Assembly (NCBI GenBank): GCA_035772405.1
Contig: JAYKKM010000452.1
Location: 1,577,001-1,641,000, forward strand
Origin: Chrysogorgia sp. JL179-B06
Lineage: Eukaryota > Cnidaria > Anthozoa > Scleralcyonacea > Chrysogorgiidae
DNA: 64,000 bases
Reading direction: 5' to 3'
Positions 33,839 to 41,950 of this stretch are shown piece by piece. A program made the translations under genes and the position numbers. Under the pieces are notes generated by a model. It was not told where the DNA came from, made no database searches, and was given only the letters and a program-made list of their open reading frames with translations. Every line of letters begins with the position of its first letter. Within the stretch, counting starts at the first letter, position 1.

Positions 33839-34356
33839 ATTACATCGAAACGCAAAGTTGTCAAGTCAAGCGACAATTTATATTTAGAAACGTAAACACG
33901 GCAGTAAAACAGAATTCGGCAACGTATGCCTGAAACTTCTAAGAATAGAAATCCTTCTAACACACACCAGTATGGAAAGAAGAGAGAGAGGGGAAAGCCA
34001 GAAATTGAAAAGAGAGCTACTGTAGAAGTACTCGATACCAGTAACGTTTACTATTAAATGGTCATTAAATCGTGTCAAATTGTTGAAAATTGTCATAATA
34101 GAATTGCTTCGTTCTTTAAAATTACATTACTCGTCCTATTTTGCTATTCACATTCTTGATTTGTGGGTTTCGGTTGAGCTATCAGTATCTAAATTATGCT
34201 AAATTATAATCATCTGCATATCTTGAAAACAATATATTTCTGAATATTTGAATAATGATATATAATTCATGTTATATAGTTTAAATACCATGACCTCCAC
34301 TGATCAGTATTATAAGGACTATTTAACAATTAGACAACGAGACCGAGTTGTCTTTT

Positions 34357-34392
34357 AACAATTAGTCACCGAAGTCGAGGTGACTAATTGTT
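34357..34392. repeat. Short palindrome of the MITE family
   Basis: AACAATTAGTCACC and GGTGACTAATTGTT surround GAAGTCGA. Same style as the element at 11706-11811. The stretch 33839-34560 has no gene. Confidence 0.5.
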
Positions 34393-34560
34393 TTAGTATA
34401 ATTTCAGGCTTGAACTGAATATTCAATTGAGAAGTTTTAAACAGACAGTTTGAACTGTGTTATGCTCCATGTTTTCTTCACGCTTGACAGCTTTCAAAAA
34501 CACACTAACGATCAAAACGGACGTAAATCTCAGATTTACTGGCCAGTCAGCCAATCAGAA

Positions 34561-34566
34561 CTCGTT
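34561..34566 (+). other. Target-site duplication of element 1, left
   Basis: CTCGTT directly precedes the element terminus AGTAGTATAG and recurs at 53061-53066. Six-bp duplications are the Polinton/Maverick standard. Confidence 0.9.
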
Positions 34567-35041
34567 AGTAGTATAGCAAGTAGGGCTGCGAGCCCAATCG
34601 ACTTCAAACGTGAGTATAAACACCAAAACGTCACCAAATTTTGCCAAATCGCGATTCGACAAATTTGACGATGTTTTGGTGTTTATATTCACGTTTGACG
34701 TCGAATAAGCTCGCAGCCCTACTTGCTATACTACTACAACGATCGTTAGTCAATCTAGACACCCCTCACGCGTTTTCTACTAAATTGATGTCAAACACAT
34801 GCGAGATTAGCGAAACAATACCAAATTTATACTAAATAGCGACTCTCGCTAAATTTGACACCATTTCAACCATATTTAAAAAATAGAGAGTGTCGTTTCA
34901 AAATTCTCACAAATTACGTTTAGGAAAAAATAGAAAGTGTCATTTCAACATTTTCGCGTGTTAAAAAAATAAAATGTGGTACGAGCCCACTCTCACATAT
35001 TAAAAAATAGAGAGTGTCATTTCAACATTTTCACAAATTTG
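34567..35041 (+). repeat. Left terminal inverted repeat, element 1
   Basis: Matches the reverse complement of 52586-53060 almost perfectly. The outermost 169 bp (34567-34735) is itself an imperfect palindrome centred on AATCGCGATT near 34651, so the end can fold into a long hairpin. Confidence 0.92.
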
Positions 35042-35235
35042 TCGAATCACATTTAAAAAATAGAAAGTGCCGTTTCAACATTTTCACAAATTTGTCAAAT
35101 CACATTTAAAAAAATAATCGTTTCAACATTTTCACAAATTTGTCAAATCACATTTAAAAAATAGTCATTTCAACATTTTCACAAATTTGTCAAATCACAT
35201 TTAAAAAATAGTCGTTTAAACACTTTTACAAATTT
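34985..35235 (+). repeat. Subterminal tandem repeats
   Basis: About five copies of a ~48-bp unit containing TTTCAACATTTTCACAAATTTG and ATCACATTTAAAAA. Related units lie in the element-2 subterminus (54330-54545). They could bind replication or integrase factors; that is inference. The stretch up to 35316 is otherwise empty. Confidence 0.75.
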
Positions 35236-35316
35236 GTGTATCGTAAAAGTGTCTCACGCGTGATAAAATTGCCACCTGTTATGCAAATTAGATTATTGCC
35301 ACCTGTTAATAATAGA

Positions 35317-35832
35317 TTAGTCCGTTTGTTCACTATTTTCAGCGTTTGTCGCCTCACTTCTAAAATGGTGGTCGTACACGTATTTCGACGTTGTGATTCC
35401 TCCCGACAACAAGCCCAAGAAAGGCACGTACGGCGTCACAATCGCGACAATGCTCTCAACGTCTTTCTTTAATAACGGATCTTTTTGTAGTTCGTCATTT
35501 AGTTCGTCAGGATTTTCGATAGCGTTCAACCCATCCAGTAGGCTAGCGAATTTGCTGATTAGCAAGTCGGTGAGAAAGGCGTTTGCGATTTCCATTCTCT
35601 TCAACTCGTATTGGTGCCATATCTTATCAATAACTTTTGCGGACGCTTTTTTAATGTACGCTTCGGACTGGCTTACCACACCGTCACCGGACAGTCTAAT
35701 AAGTTCGGATCTCCTAACGTCAACGTTGTCTTCCACAGTCGAAGTACCATCAGCGGTCTCCTCAACTAATTCCTCAATCGTGGGATTTTCTTCACTTTTG
35801 CGTTTTACCATCACGCTATTACTTATACCCAT
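35317..35832 (-). CDS. Outermost left gene, candidate membrane protein (171 aa)
   Basis: ATG at 35832; 171 codons. Acidic N-terminal third (TIEELVEETADGT), a helical middle, and a hydrophobic segment near residues 128-150 (IVAIVTPYVPFLGLLSGG) followed by a short polar tail. It follows the packaging ATPase by 3 bases on the same strand, so it likely belongs to the virion module. The last seven residues (ENSEQTD) and the stop come from a 27-bp sequence repeated, inverted, at the end of the polymerase gene. No family recognised. Confidence 0.7.
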   Translation of the reverse strand: MGISNSVMVKRKSEENPTIEELVEETADGTSTVEDNVDVRRSELIRLSGDGVVSQSEAYIKKASAKVIDKIWHQYELKRMEIANAFLTDLLISKFASLLDGLNAIENPDELNDELQKDPLLKKDVESIVAIVTPYVPFLGLLSGGITTSKYVYDHHFRSEATNAENSEQTD

Positions 35833-35835
35833 ATT

Positions 35836-36435
35836 TTATTGCGGAATAACAACTTCATGACTGTATGGATAGCGCAGTGAGATTTCAAGTCTAGCGTACT
35901 TGTTATTTTTTAGTGCGGTCACAATCGCCGACGATTTTTCTCTGCTAACATGCCCAAGGTAATCGTCAATAACGACCTTCATATCACTTCTGCTCGGACA
36001 GTAAAAGCAAATAAGCTTACTAATGTTTTCTCTATACGGTTTTGCGATCGACGTCAGTTGTTGTGTGATGACAATAACGCTCAACATAAAATGTCGCGCA
36101 CTAAAAGCCAAGTTGACCAATTGACTAGTCCTATTCTTGACATCTTGAGAACTCGCACAGTCGTCCAACACAATCAGAGTGTTAGTGCCTTTAAAAACAT
36201 TTGTTACACACTTGAGAACAGCGTCGACACTGTCTTGCGCGCAGTCTATCGCTAACACGTCAGGGTCACGCACATATTTCCAATCTTGGTACGCTTTGTT
36301 CCACTCGAAAGTAGGACAAATCAACACGATGTAGTCAAATTTACTAAAGTACTCAGATTCCAATGTTTCCAGCAAATAATGCGTCTTACCACAAGCTGTC
36401 ATACCAACAATTAACATATTAAACGGAGTCTCCAT
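35836..36435 (-). CDS. FtsK/HerA-type genome-packaging ATPase
   Basis: 199 codons from ATG 36435. Walker A GMTACGKT at residues 11-18, Walker B LIVLDD at 87-92, and the sensor-like ITQQ at 123-126 identify the A32/FtsK-HerA packaging ATPase of Polintons, virophages and large DNA viruses, which pumps the genome into the capsid. Length is typical of the Polinton group. It lies 15 bases downstream of the major capsid gene in a minus-strand run, as expected of a morphogenesis operon-like cluster. Confidence 0.93.
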   Translation of the reverse strand: METPFNMLIVGMTACGKTHYLLETLESEYFSKFDYIVLICPTFEWNKAYQDWKYVRDPDVLAIDCAQDSVDAVLKCVTNVFKGTNTLIVLDDCASSQDVKNRTSQLVNLAFSARHFMLSVIVITQQLTSIAKPYRENISKLICFYCPSRSDMKVVIDDYLGHVSREKSSAIVTALKNNKYARLEISLRYPYSHEVVIPQ

Positions 36436-36450
36436 TAACTCACGTTTGAT

Positions 36451-37689
36451 TTAATACTGGATTGATTGCAGCCCATTGTTCATGAAGTTGACCAACCCAT
36501 CACTTATCACAAACACCCTGCACATGACATTTGCGGTCGTCGCTTTTTTAGTGATCTCAAGAAGCACACCGGATTGTGTGTTTACAATGTTCTTGCCAGT
36601 GGCGACATTGCGATTATCTTGAACACTCCTCAAGTCGATGACTAACGCAAAGCCATCTTTATAGAATTTCTGTATGGTCATGAACTGAGCGTGTTCTTCA
36701 CCCAACCCAAACAATCGTTTCGCTTCTGCGTAGAACTTCGACTTTGGAATGCCTTGTGAGTACACACTATTTGGCACACCTTCAATTGTGACTCTAACAC
36801 TCTCGATATTTGGGTAAAGAAACTCCTCACTGTCTGTTCGCACCTTATTCGTGAATAGCAACACAATTGCCTTCATGCTTTTTCTTGGAAGATTAATGTT
36901 TTCATTCACGATGGTTGTACCTTTGTCCCATTCGGTGGTTTTCATCAACGTAACGTGCTCGTATGACAGACTACGACCACTTGCATAGCCCGACGCTATT
37001 TCGTCAGCGAGCTCCTGGTTATCAATCGTCTCATACTCAAGCTCGAGGTTCTCCAGAGTGTATCCGCCCACAGCGCTACCGGATTGCGCCACCATGATGT
37101 CTGTGGCCTTCGGAAGTGTGATCACATACTGCAAGTTGTTGTTCATGCTAAAAGGAGCGTACAACCCGTGGTCGTTCATGATCTTGCCGAGCTTAATCCG
37201 CTGTTTCGTTCCAATCACACCAAACATTAACGCGTCACTAACTTTAGCAACGTTCCCACTCGTCGCACCACTGTCATCCTTAGAAATTAGCTTTCTCAAG
37301 TTCTCACCACCAACACCATAGTCAATCATTTGGTCTCGCGCAGTGGCACTCTCCCAAAGGTCGCGATAGACACCAGTGTAATTTTCCCCATTGTTGTCGT
37401 ACACAGTCTCCCCGGCTAGTCTCACAACAAGTTTCTCAACCAACAACTTGCTCACATTGTTCAAGAACCAGCTTTTAGCGTTTGCGTTCTTAAAGTCGAA
37501 CACTAGACCCAACGATCCAGGCACCAAACAGCTACTAACCTTAAGCTTCGGTATATCAATGTAAAGTTCCTCACCAGGACTGACTTTATTAGGGTTCAAC
37601 GTGATCACATGCTGTGTTCTCACCCCTTTTATGACACCCATAGTCGCTCGTCTAAAACCGGGGCTCAACTCTGCTGACGTGACGTTCAT
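36451..37689 (-). CDS. MCP: Major capsid protein (double jelly-roll candidate)
   Basis: 412 codons from ATG 37689. N-terminal part (GVIKGVRTQHVITLNPNK... SPGEELYIDIPKL) and many beta-strand-like segments match the conserved protein that sits next to the packaging ATPase in metazoan Polintons and has been assigned as the double jelly-roll major capsid protein. No membrane segment; even composition as in a structural protein. Neighbours are the ATPase downstream and the membrane-protein pair upstream. The assignment is from family memory and context rather than an active-site motif. There is no copy in the visible part of element 2. Confidence 0.78.
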   Translation of the reverse strand: MNVTSAELSPGFRRATMGVIKGVRTQHVITLNPNKVSPGEELYIDIPKLKVSSCLVPGSLGLVFDFKNANAKSWFLNNVSKLLVEKLVVRLAGETVYDNNGENYTGVYRDLWESATARDQMIDYGVGGENLRKLISKDDSGATSGNVAKVSDALMFGVIGTKQRIKLGKIMNDHGLYAPFSMNNNLQYVITLPKATDIMVAQSGSAVGGYTLENLELEYETIDNQELADEIASGYASGRSLSYEHVTLMKTTEWDKGTTIVNENINLPRKSMKAIVLLFTNKVRTDSEEFLYPNIESVRVTIEGVPNSVYSQGIPKSKFYAEAKRLFGLGEEHAQFMTIQKFYKDGFALVIDLRSVQDNRNVATGKNIVNTQSGVLLEITKKATTANVMCRVFVISDGLVNFMNNGLQSIQY

Positions 37690-37711
37690 ATACTTTACAT
37701 ATGTTTTATCG

Positions 37712-39109
37712 CTACCGTTTTAGCTTGTAATAATCATAGGCAAACCACGCGAGTACCACCGCAAGTACCCACAGATTTTGAGCCAACCATGCGAGACCCT
37801 TTGCACCCAACGTCAACATATTGTAAACTAAATTAGCCAGCCCAACAGCCCATGGACCCATCTTCGTTATCGCGTTCTTAACAGCCTGTGCGAATGACCT
37901 CGTGGCCATAGCGCCTTTCATGACAGCAGACCTCCCAGCGATAATAATTGTTGTTATAATCCCAGCCACTGAAATTGCTACAGCGCTCAACCCAACCATA
38001 TTTTCTTTAGCCCATTCCTTGAATCTCTGAAACCTGTCAATGTCGACTTCCTGCTGCTCTCTAACTTCTTCAAGCTCGCGCTGTCTTAGGGTTCTGTCTC
38101 GCGCTTCTTCAAGCCCTACAATACGCTCTGTCAACCCAAAGATAACGCTTTCGTCATCCTCGTCGTTTAGTTTGTCTGATGTTGTATTTATCGTTTCTTG
38201 AAAGTGGTCTGCCTGCGCTTGCAGTGCGCCATCGTCACCCGTTCTTGACTCAGGCACCACACTATCGCTTGGATTAACCACACCATCCAGTTCGCGGTTT
38301 TCGTTTGGTGTTAACCCACGTATGTCGACAGAGTCCACTTTTGTTTCAATTACTGGGAAGTCATCTGGGATTACTTCTGTTGTGACGGCTGTTGTTTCCG
38401 CACTCTCAGGGATTTGATCAACTAGCTCTTTGAACTGCTCGATCGCGTTTTTATTACTCGCATCTTTACTAAAGATCAAACCTTTTTTCCTAGGTATTAG
38501 AACTCGTTTGGGTGCCCCTTGTTTGCCATCTTTGTTTATCGGTTTGAAAAGAATGGACCCCGATTTCGTAACCTGTGACCTGTTGACTACGCTCCTTGAT
38601 GCGTCATCATGACTGAGTCTTTTTTTATACAACTTACGTATTTTCCTATCTATTAGCTTGATTCTTTTTACTTGATTTTTTATCACCTCTTTGTTGTGTG
38701 CTTTTAGTTCACCAAGTCTCCTCTCAATTTCGCTCGACTTTTCGAAAGACATATCGAAACTTGTGTCATTGACGTCACCATATGACTCCTGCTCGACGAA
38801 CTCCACCGCTGGGACCTTTGTATTAGTCCCCCTTACTGTCACCGTCTTACCATCGTCAGTGTCAATGGACGACGTCTCTTTTTCTCGAAACCTTCTCTCT
38901 TGCTCGTCCTGAAATCTGTCTACTCTCTCAGACAATTTATCGTACTCGACACGTTCGATGTGTGGCATGTCACCGCTGGGGTACTTATCATCAAGTAAGT
39001 TGTAAGCTTGAGTGGCACTTTCAAGTTCGACGTCTATTTGGTCATCAGTGTAAGCTCTAGCAAGGTTATCCATCTCAATCTCGTCGAAGACTTTCCCATC
39101 TTTAGCCAT
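37712..39109 (-). CDS. Coiled-coil membrane protein, paralogue A (465 aa)
   Basis: ATG at 39109. Long acidic, charged N-terminal region with coiled-coil character (residues about 1-100 and 310-350), then after WAKENM a hydrophobic C-terminal domain (about 355-460) with two to three membrane-type segments (AISVAGIITTIIIAG; LANLVYNMLTLGAKGLAWLAQN; LWVLAVVLAWFAYDYY) and a basic end. The C-terminal ~110 residues are nearly identical to the next gene upstream, so the two are tandem duplicates; this copy has an extra central stretch. Likely a virion membrane-active or internal membrane protein of cnidarian-type Polintons; exact role unknown. Confidence 0.75.
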   Translation of the reverse strand: MAKDGKVFDEIEMDNLARAYTDDQIDVELESATQAYNLLDDKYPSGDMPHIERVEYDKLSERVDRFQDEQERRFREKETSSIDTDDGKTVTVRGTNTKVPAVEFVEQESYGDVNDTSFDMSFEKSSEIERRLGELKAHNKEVIKNQVKRIKLIDRKIRKLYKKRLSHDDASRSVVNRSQVTKSGSILFKPINKDGKQGAPKRVLIPRKKGLIFSKDASNKNAIEQFKELVDQIPESAETTAVTTEVIPDDFPVIETKVDSVDIRGLTPNENRELDGVVNPSDSVVPESRTGDDGALQAQADHFQETINTTSDKLNDEDDESVIFGLTERIVGLEEARDRTLRQRELEEVREQQEVDIDRFQRFKEWAKENMVGLSAVAISVAGIITTIIIAGRSAVMKGAMATRSFAQAVKNAITKMGPWAVGLANLVYNMLTLGAKGLAWLAQNLWVLAVVLAWFAYDYYKLKR

Positions 39110-39121
39110 ATTACATTAGCT

Positions 39122-39171
39122 CACATTTTGAACGTCACTTTCTGGTGTCCGTAAGTCACGTTTGCTTTTAG
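39122..39171 (-). pseudogene. Relic of the integrase C-terminus
   Basis: Just upstream of paralogue A the minus strand encodes a 17-residue tail ending TPESDVQNVS-stop, clearly derived from the real integrase end (IPESDIQNVS) at 40128-40180. It marks the left boundary of the segment that was tandemly duplicated together with the membrane-protein gene. Confidence 0.8.
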
Positions 39172-40121
39172 TTTAAATAATTGTACGCAAGCCACGCGAA
39201 TGTCACCGCAAACACCCACAGATTTTGAGCTAACCAGGCAAGACCCTTCGCACCTACCACCAGCGCGTCATAAACTAAGTTCGCCAATCCAACAGCCCAT
39301 GGACCCATCTTCGTTATCGCATTTTTAACAGCCTGTGCAAACGACCTCGTGACCATAGCGCCTTTCATAACGTTAGTCCTCCCAGCGATAATAATAGTTG
39401 TTATAATCGCAGCTACTGAAATCGCTAAAGCACTCACCCCAACCATATTTTCTCTAGCCCATTTCTTAAACTTCTGCAATCTGTTAATATCGATCTCTTG
39501 TCGCTCTCTAACTTCCTCCATTTCTCGCTGTTCAATAATCATGTCTCTAGCCTTTTTAAGTCCAATCGTTCTCTCGCGTAGATCGAGTAGCTCTTCGTTC
39601 TCCGTGAACGCGAGGTTTTTTTTTCCCTCAAGCTCTGCTATTCTTTCATGCATTTCATTTATCAAGTCTTGAAAATAGTCCGCCTCTATTTGTAGTGTAC
39701 CAGTGTCACCTATTCTTGATTCACGCGCCACACTCTCGCTTGGGTTGAGCGCCCTACTCAACCCACGGTTCTCGATTGGCATTAGTCCAAATATGTCGAT
39801 GTGCTCCACGCGCGTGGTATCTAACAATGGCGCACTCCCCGCAACGTCTTCACGATCTCTTACGATGTCATTAACCCGCGTTGTAATATCGTTAAAATCC
39901 TCCTTCATGTGTTGACGAAATCTTACATCACGTTCACGCCTCAGTCCACTCTCCACTCTAATTAGTCTAATTTTCTCATCGACTGTGACGTTTGGATCGT
40001 TCCGAGATAGTTTGCGATCTTGAGTGGCTCTTTCGAGACTATACTTTAGTTCGTCGTCAGTGACATCTTTGTATTCGTCAGATCTCTCCATCTCAAGGTC
40101 GTCGAAGCCGCCTTCAGCCAT
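39168..40121 (-). CDS. Coiled-coil membrane protein, paralogue B (317 aa)
   Basis: ATG at 40121, 6 bases after the integrase stop. Acidic N-terminus, central coiled coil (about residues 140-220, many Glu/Arg/Leu heptads), then the same hydrophobic C-terminal domain as paralogue A (VSALAISVAAIITTIIIAG... GAKGLAWLAQNLWVFAV). Shorter than A, lacking its central insert. Same-strand order integrase - B - A - capsid - ATPase suggests joint late expression. Confidence 0.75.
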   Translation of the reverse strand: MAEGGFDDLEMERSDEYKDVTDDELKYSLERATQDRKLSRNDPNVTVDEKIRLIRVESGLRRERDVRFRQHMKEDFNDITTRVNDIVRDREDVAGSAPLLDTTRVEHIDIFGLMPIENRGLSRALNPSESVARESRIGDTGTLQIEADYFQDLINEMHERIAELEGKKNLAFTENEELLDLRERTIGLKKARDMIIEQREMEEVRERQEIDINRLQKFKKWARENMVGVSALAISVAAIITTIIIAGRTNVMKGAMVTRSFAQAVKNAITKMGPWAVGLANLVYDALVVGAKGLAWLAQNLWVFAVTFAWLAYNYLN

Positions 40122-40127
40122 ATTATA

Positions 40128-41234
40128 TTAGCTCACATTTTGAATATCGCTTTCTGGTATCCACGAATTATGTTTGCTCTCATAACCCAACCATTTGACC
40201 AGCGCCATCTTCTTCCCTCTGACTTTCTTTCTTTTCAACACCTTTTCAACTCTGTACACATCGTCGCCACCACGTTTCTTATTGACCAGCGATAATTCCT
40301 GTTCATAAAATTTACCAATAATCTGTTCACCAGTGTGATCCTCAATTTCGTACACGTTCGGATCGCCACGAATAACCTTTACCACTTTAAACAGCTCTTC
40401 AGTGAAGTTGGCTTCGTAGCCCTTTGTGAACACACTCTTGTATTTACTAATTCTCACCGATTGACCAACTCTAAACTTTGGTAATGGATTGTCTGCAAAT
40501 TGGTGACCAAACAAAGTGGTCCAAACTTCGCTTTCGTTTGACTTATTGACATCCTTCGGCTTCATCATAATGCTGCGGTTCACATTGCTATTATAATTGC
40601 TCACAAACTGGTCAAGAACGTCAATCCATTTGTACGTTCCACAGGTGTAAAAGTACTTCCACATAATGCTCTTGAGGCTTCTATTAAAACGCTCAACGAC
40701 AGCGGCCTTTTTGTCGCTCTTAGTGCTGAAATATTCAACACCATGTTCTTTCAACAAACTTTTCACCCCAACGTTGTAGAACTCAAGTCCATCATCAAAT
40801 TGCGCTAACTTAGGTGTGACCCCAAACCGATCTTTAAAGTCAACCAACAATTTTCCAACAGCCTTAGTCATGTTCTTAGTGTCTTTTCTATAAACTGCAA
40901 TGCCGAAAGCATATCTACTCAATATTTCAATGCCTGTCAATATCCAATAATAACCTCCGTTCTGTTTTGAGTACTTACTCATGTCCACTAAGTCCATTTG
41001 GAGCTCTTCACCAAGAAACCCAACAAAAGTCGCGCGGAACTTATGCCTTCTCACAATAGGTTTGTACCTAGTGTAAGTGTCCTGCGTGGTCAACCATTCT
41101 TTCACTGTTTTTCTAGTTACTTTCAACCCGTCTCCCAACGCACTTTGATACAACCTCTCCACACCACTGAACCCTGTCTTAGGATTATAATAAATGTCTC
41201 TCAACCCTTGTTCTGTCTCCACACCGAGTTCCAT
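40128..41234 (-). CDS. INT: Retroviral-type integrase with chromodomain
   Basis: Start taken at the ATG at 41234 (368 aa); the frame is open a few codons further with GTG only. An N-terminal helical region is followed by the RVE catalytic core with the DDE triad at Asp81 (QMDLVD), Asp147 (FDDGLEF) and Glu181 (VVERFNR), then an SH3-like part and a C-terminal chromodomain (about 325-365: YRVEKVLKRKK, MALVKWLGY, SWIPESDI). It inserts the linear element into host DNA, giving 6-bp duplications. Polinton integrases share this architecture. The gene is intact. Confidence 0.95.
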   Translation of the reverse strand: MELGVETEQGLRDIYYNPKTGFSGVERLYQSALGDGLKVTRKTVKEWLTTQDTYTRYKPIVRRHKFRATFVGFLGEELQMDLVDMSKYSKQNGGYYWILTGIEILSRYAFGIAVYRKDTKNMTKAVGKLLVDFKDRFGVTPKLAQFDDGLEFYNVGVKSLLKEHGVEYFSTKSDKKAAVVERFNRSLKSIMWKYFYTCGTYKWIDVLDQFVSNYNSNVNRSIMMKPKDVNKSNESEVWTTLFGHQFADNPLPKFRVGQSVRISKYKSVFTKGYEANFTEELFKVVKVIRGDPNVYEIEDHTGEQIIGKFYEQELSLVNKKRGGDDVYRVEKVLKRKKVRGKKMALVKWLGYESKHNSWIPESDIQNVS

Positions 41235-41239
41235 ATAAT

Positions 41240-41950
41240 TCACACAATATACAGTTCCAATAACACCGCGCCAATTTTGAGACTATCGTTATTTGGTTTG
41301 ACACGAAATGTCATACTCGAGTAGACACCCTTTTTAATACTCACCTTGGACTCGATGTCCACGTGACGTTGTACTGACCCATTCAAAGACTGTTCAGTGG
41401 GTATTGGCAATGTTGTGATCACATTGCTACGCTTCCCATCAATGCCCACATTGTTCTCCGTCTCAACAATATCACATAAGATTTCTATGTACTTCAGACC
41501 TCTGTTCATGTCGACCTCGTTTGGACTGATGTGCCACTGTGAGTCACCCTGAATCACCCTACCCTTCGCGAAACCAAATAGAGGCCCAAGGAGTCTGAAC
41601 CCAAATGAGACGCTAGACTTAACCATGCATCTACTTGTGAGCGGTACTTTCTCCATCTCAAGGTCCTCACCCCTAGCTTCTTTAAACTCCTCTTTTATGA
41701 TTTTGACTAGTGTGTCGAAGTTAGCATACCCTCCACTCACTATCGTGCTTTTAAGATCACTCGAAGGGTGTCTCAACGCGGAGAGAGAAGGGGCTTCGCC
41801 CTCTAATATGTTATTGTAGTCCCAAAACACAGTGGCTGTCTTAACCATAATGCATGGGTTGTCGTGCGTGACCATTATTGCGTTGTCAAAGGACACCACT
41901 TTTTCTGCGCCTTCAATGAATACCGTCAACTTTCGCATTATGTATAACAT
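41240..41950 (-). CDS. Candidate vertex (penton-like) minor capsid protein
   Basis: 236 codons from ATG 41950 (an in-frame ATG at 41938 also fits). Beta-rich with no membrane segment; a central region FDTLVKIIKEEF followed by conserved LLGPLFGFAKG and a C-terminal strand-rich part (GVYSSMTFRVKPNND... VLLELYIV) that resembles the end of Polinton single jelly-roll minor capsid proteins. It starts one base away from the divergent gene at 41951. In element 2 the N-terminal 40 residues and the LLGF segment are kept but the middle is very different, unlike the flanking genes. Assignment as penton is inference. Confidence 0.5.
   Translation of the reverse strand: MLYIMRKLTVFIEGAEKVVSFDNAIMVTHDNPCIMVKTATVFWDYNNILEGEAPSLSALRHPSSDLKSTIVSGGYANFDTLVKIIKEEFKEARGEDLEMEKVPLTSRCMVKSSVSFGFRLLGPLFGFAKGRVIQGDSQWHISPNEVDMNRGLKYIEILCDIVETENNVGIDGKRSNVITTLPIPTEQSLNGSVQRHVDIESKVSIKKGVYSSMTFRVKPNNDSLKIGAVLLELYIV

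Noticed and set aside
34641..34835. Identical 64-codon frames in both terminal repeats
   Set aside because: They lie in the palindromic terminal repeat; identity follows from the inverted repeat and there is no coding signature.
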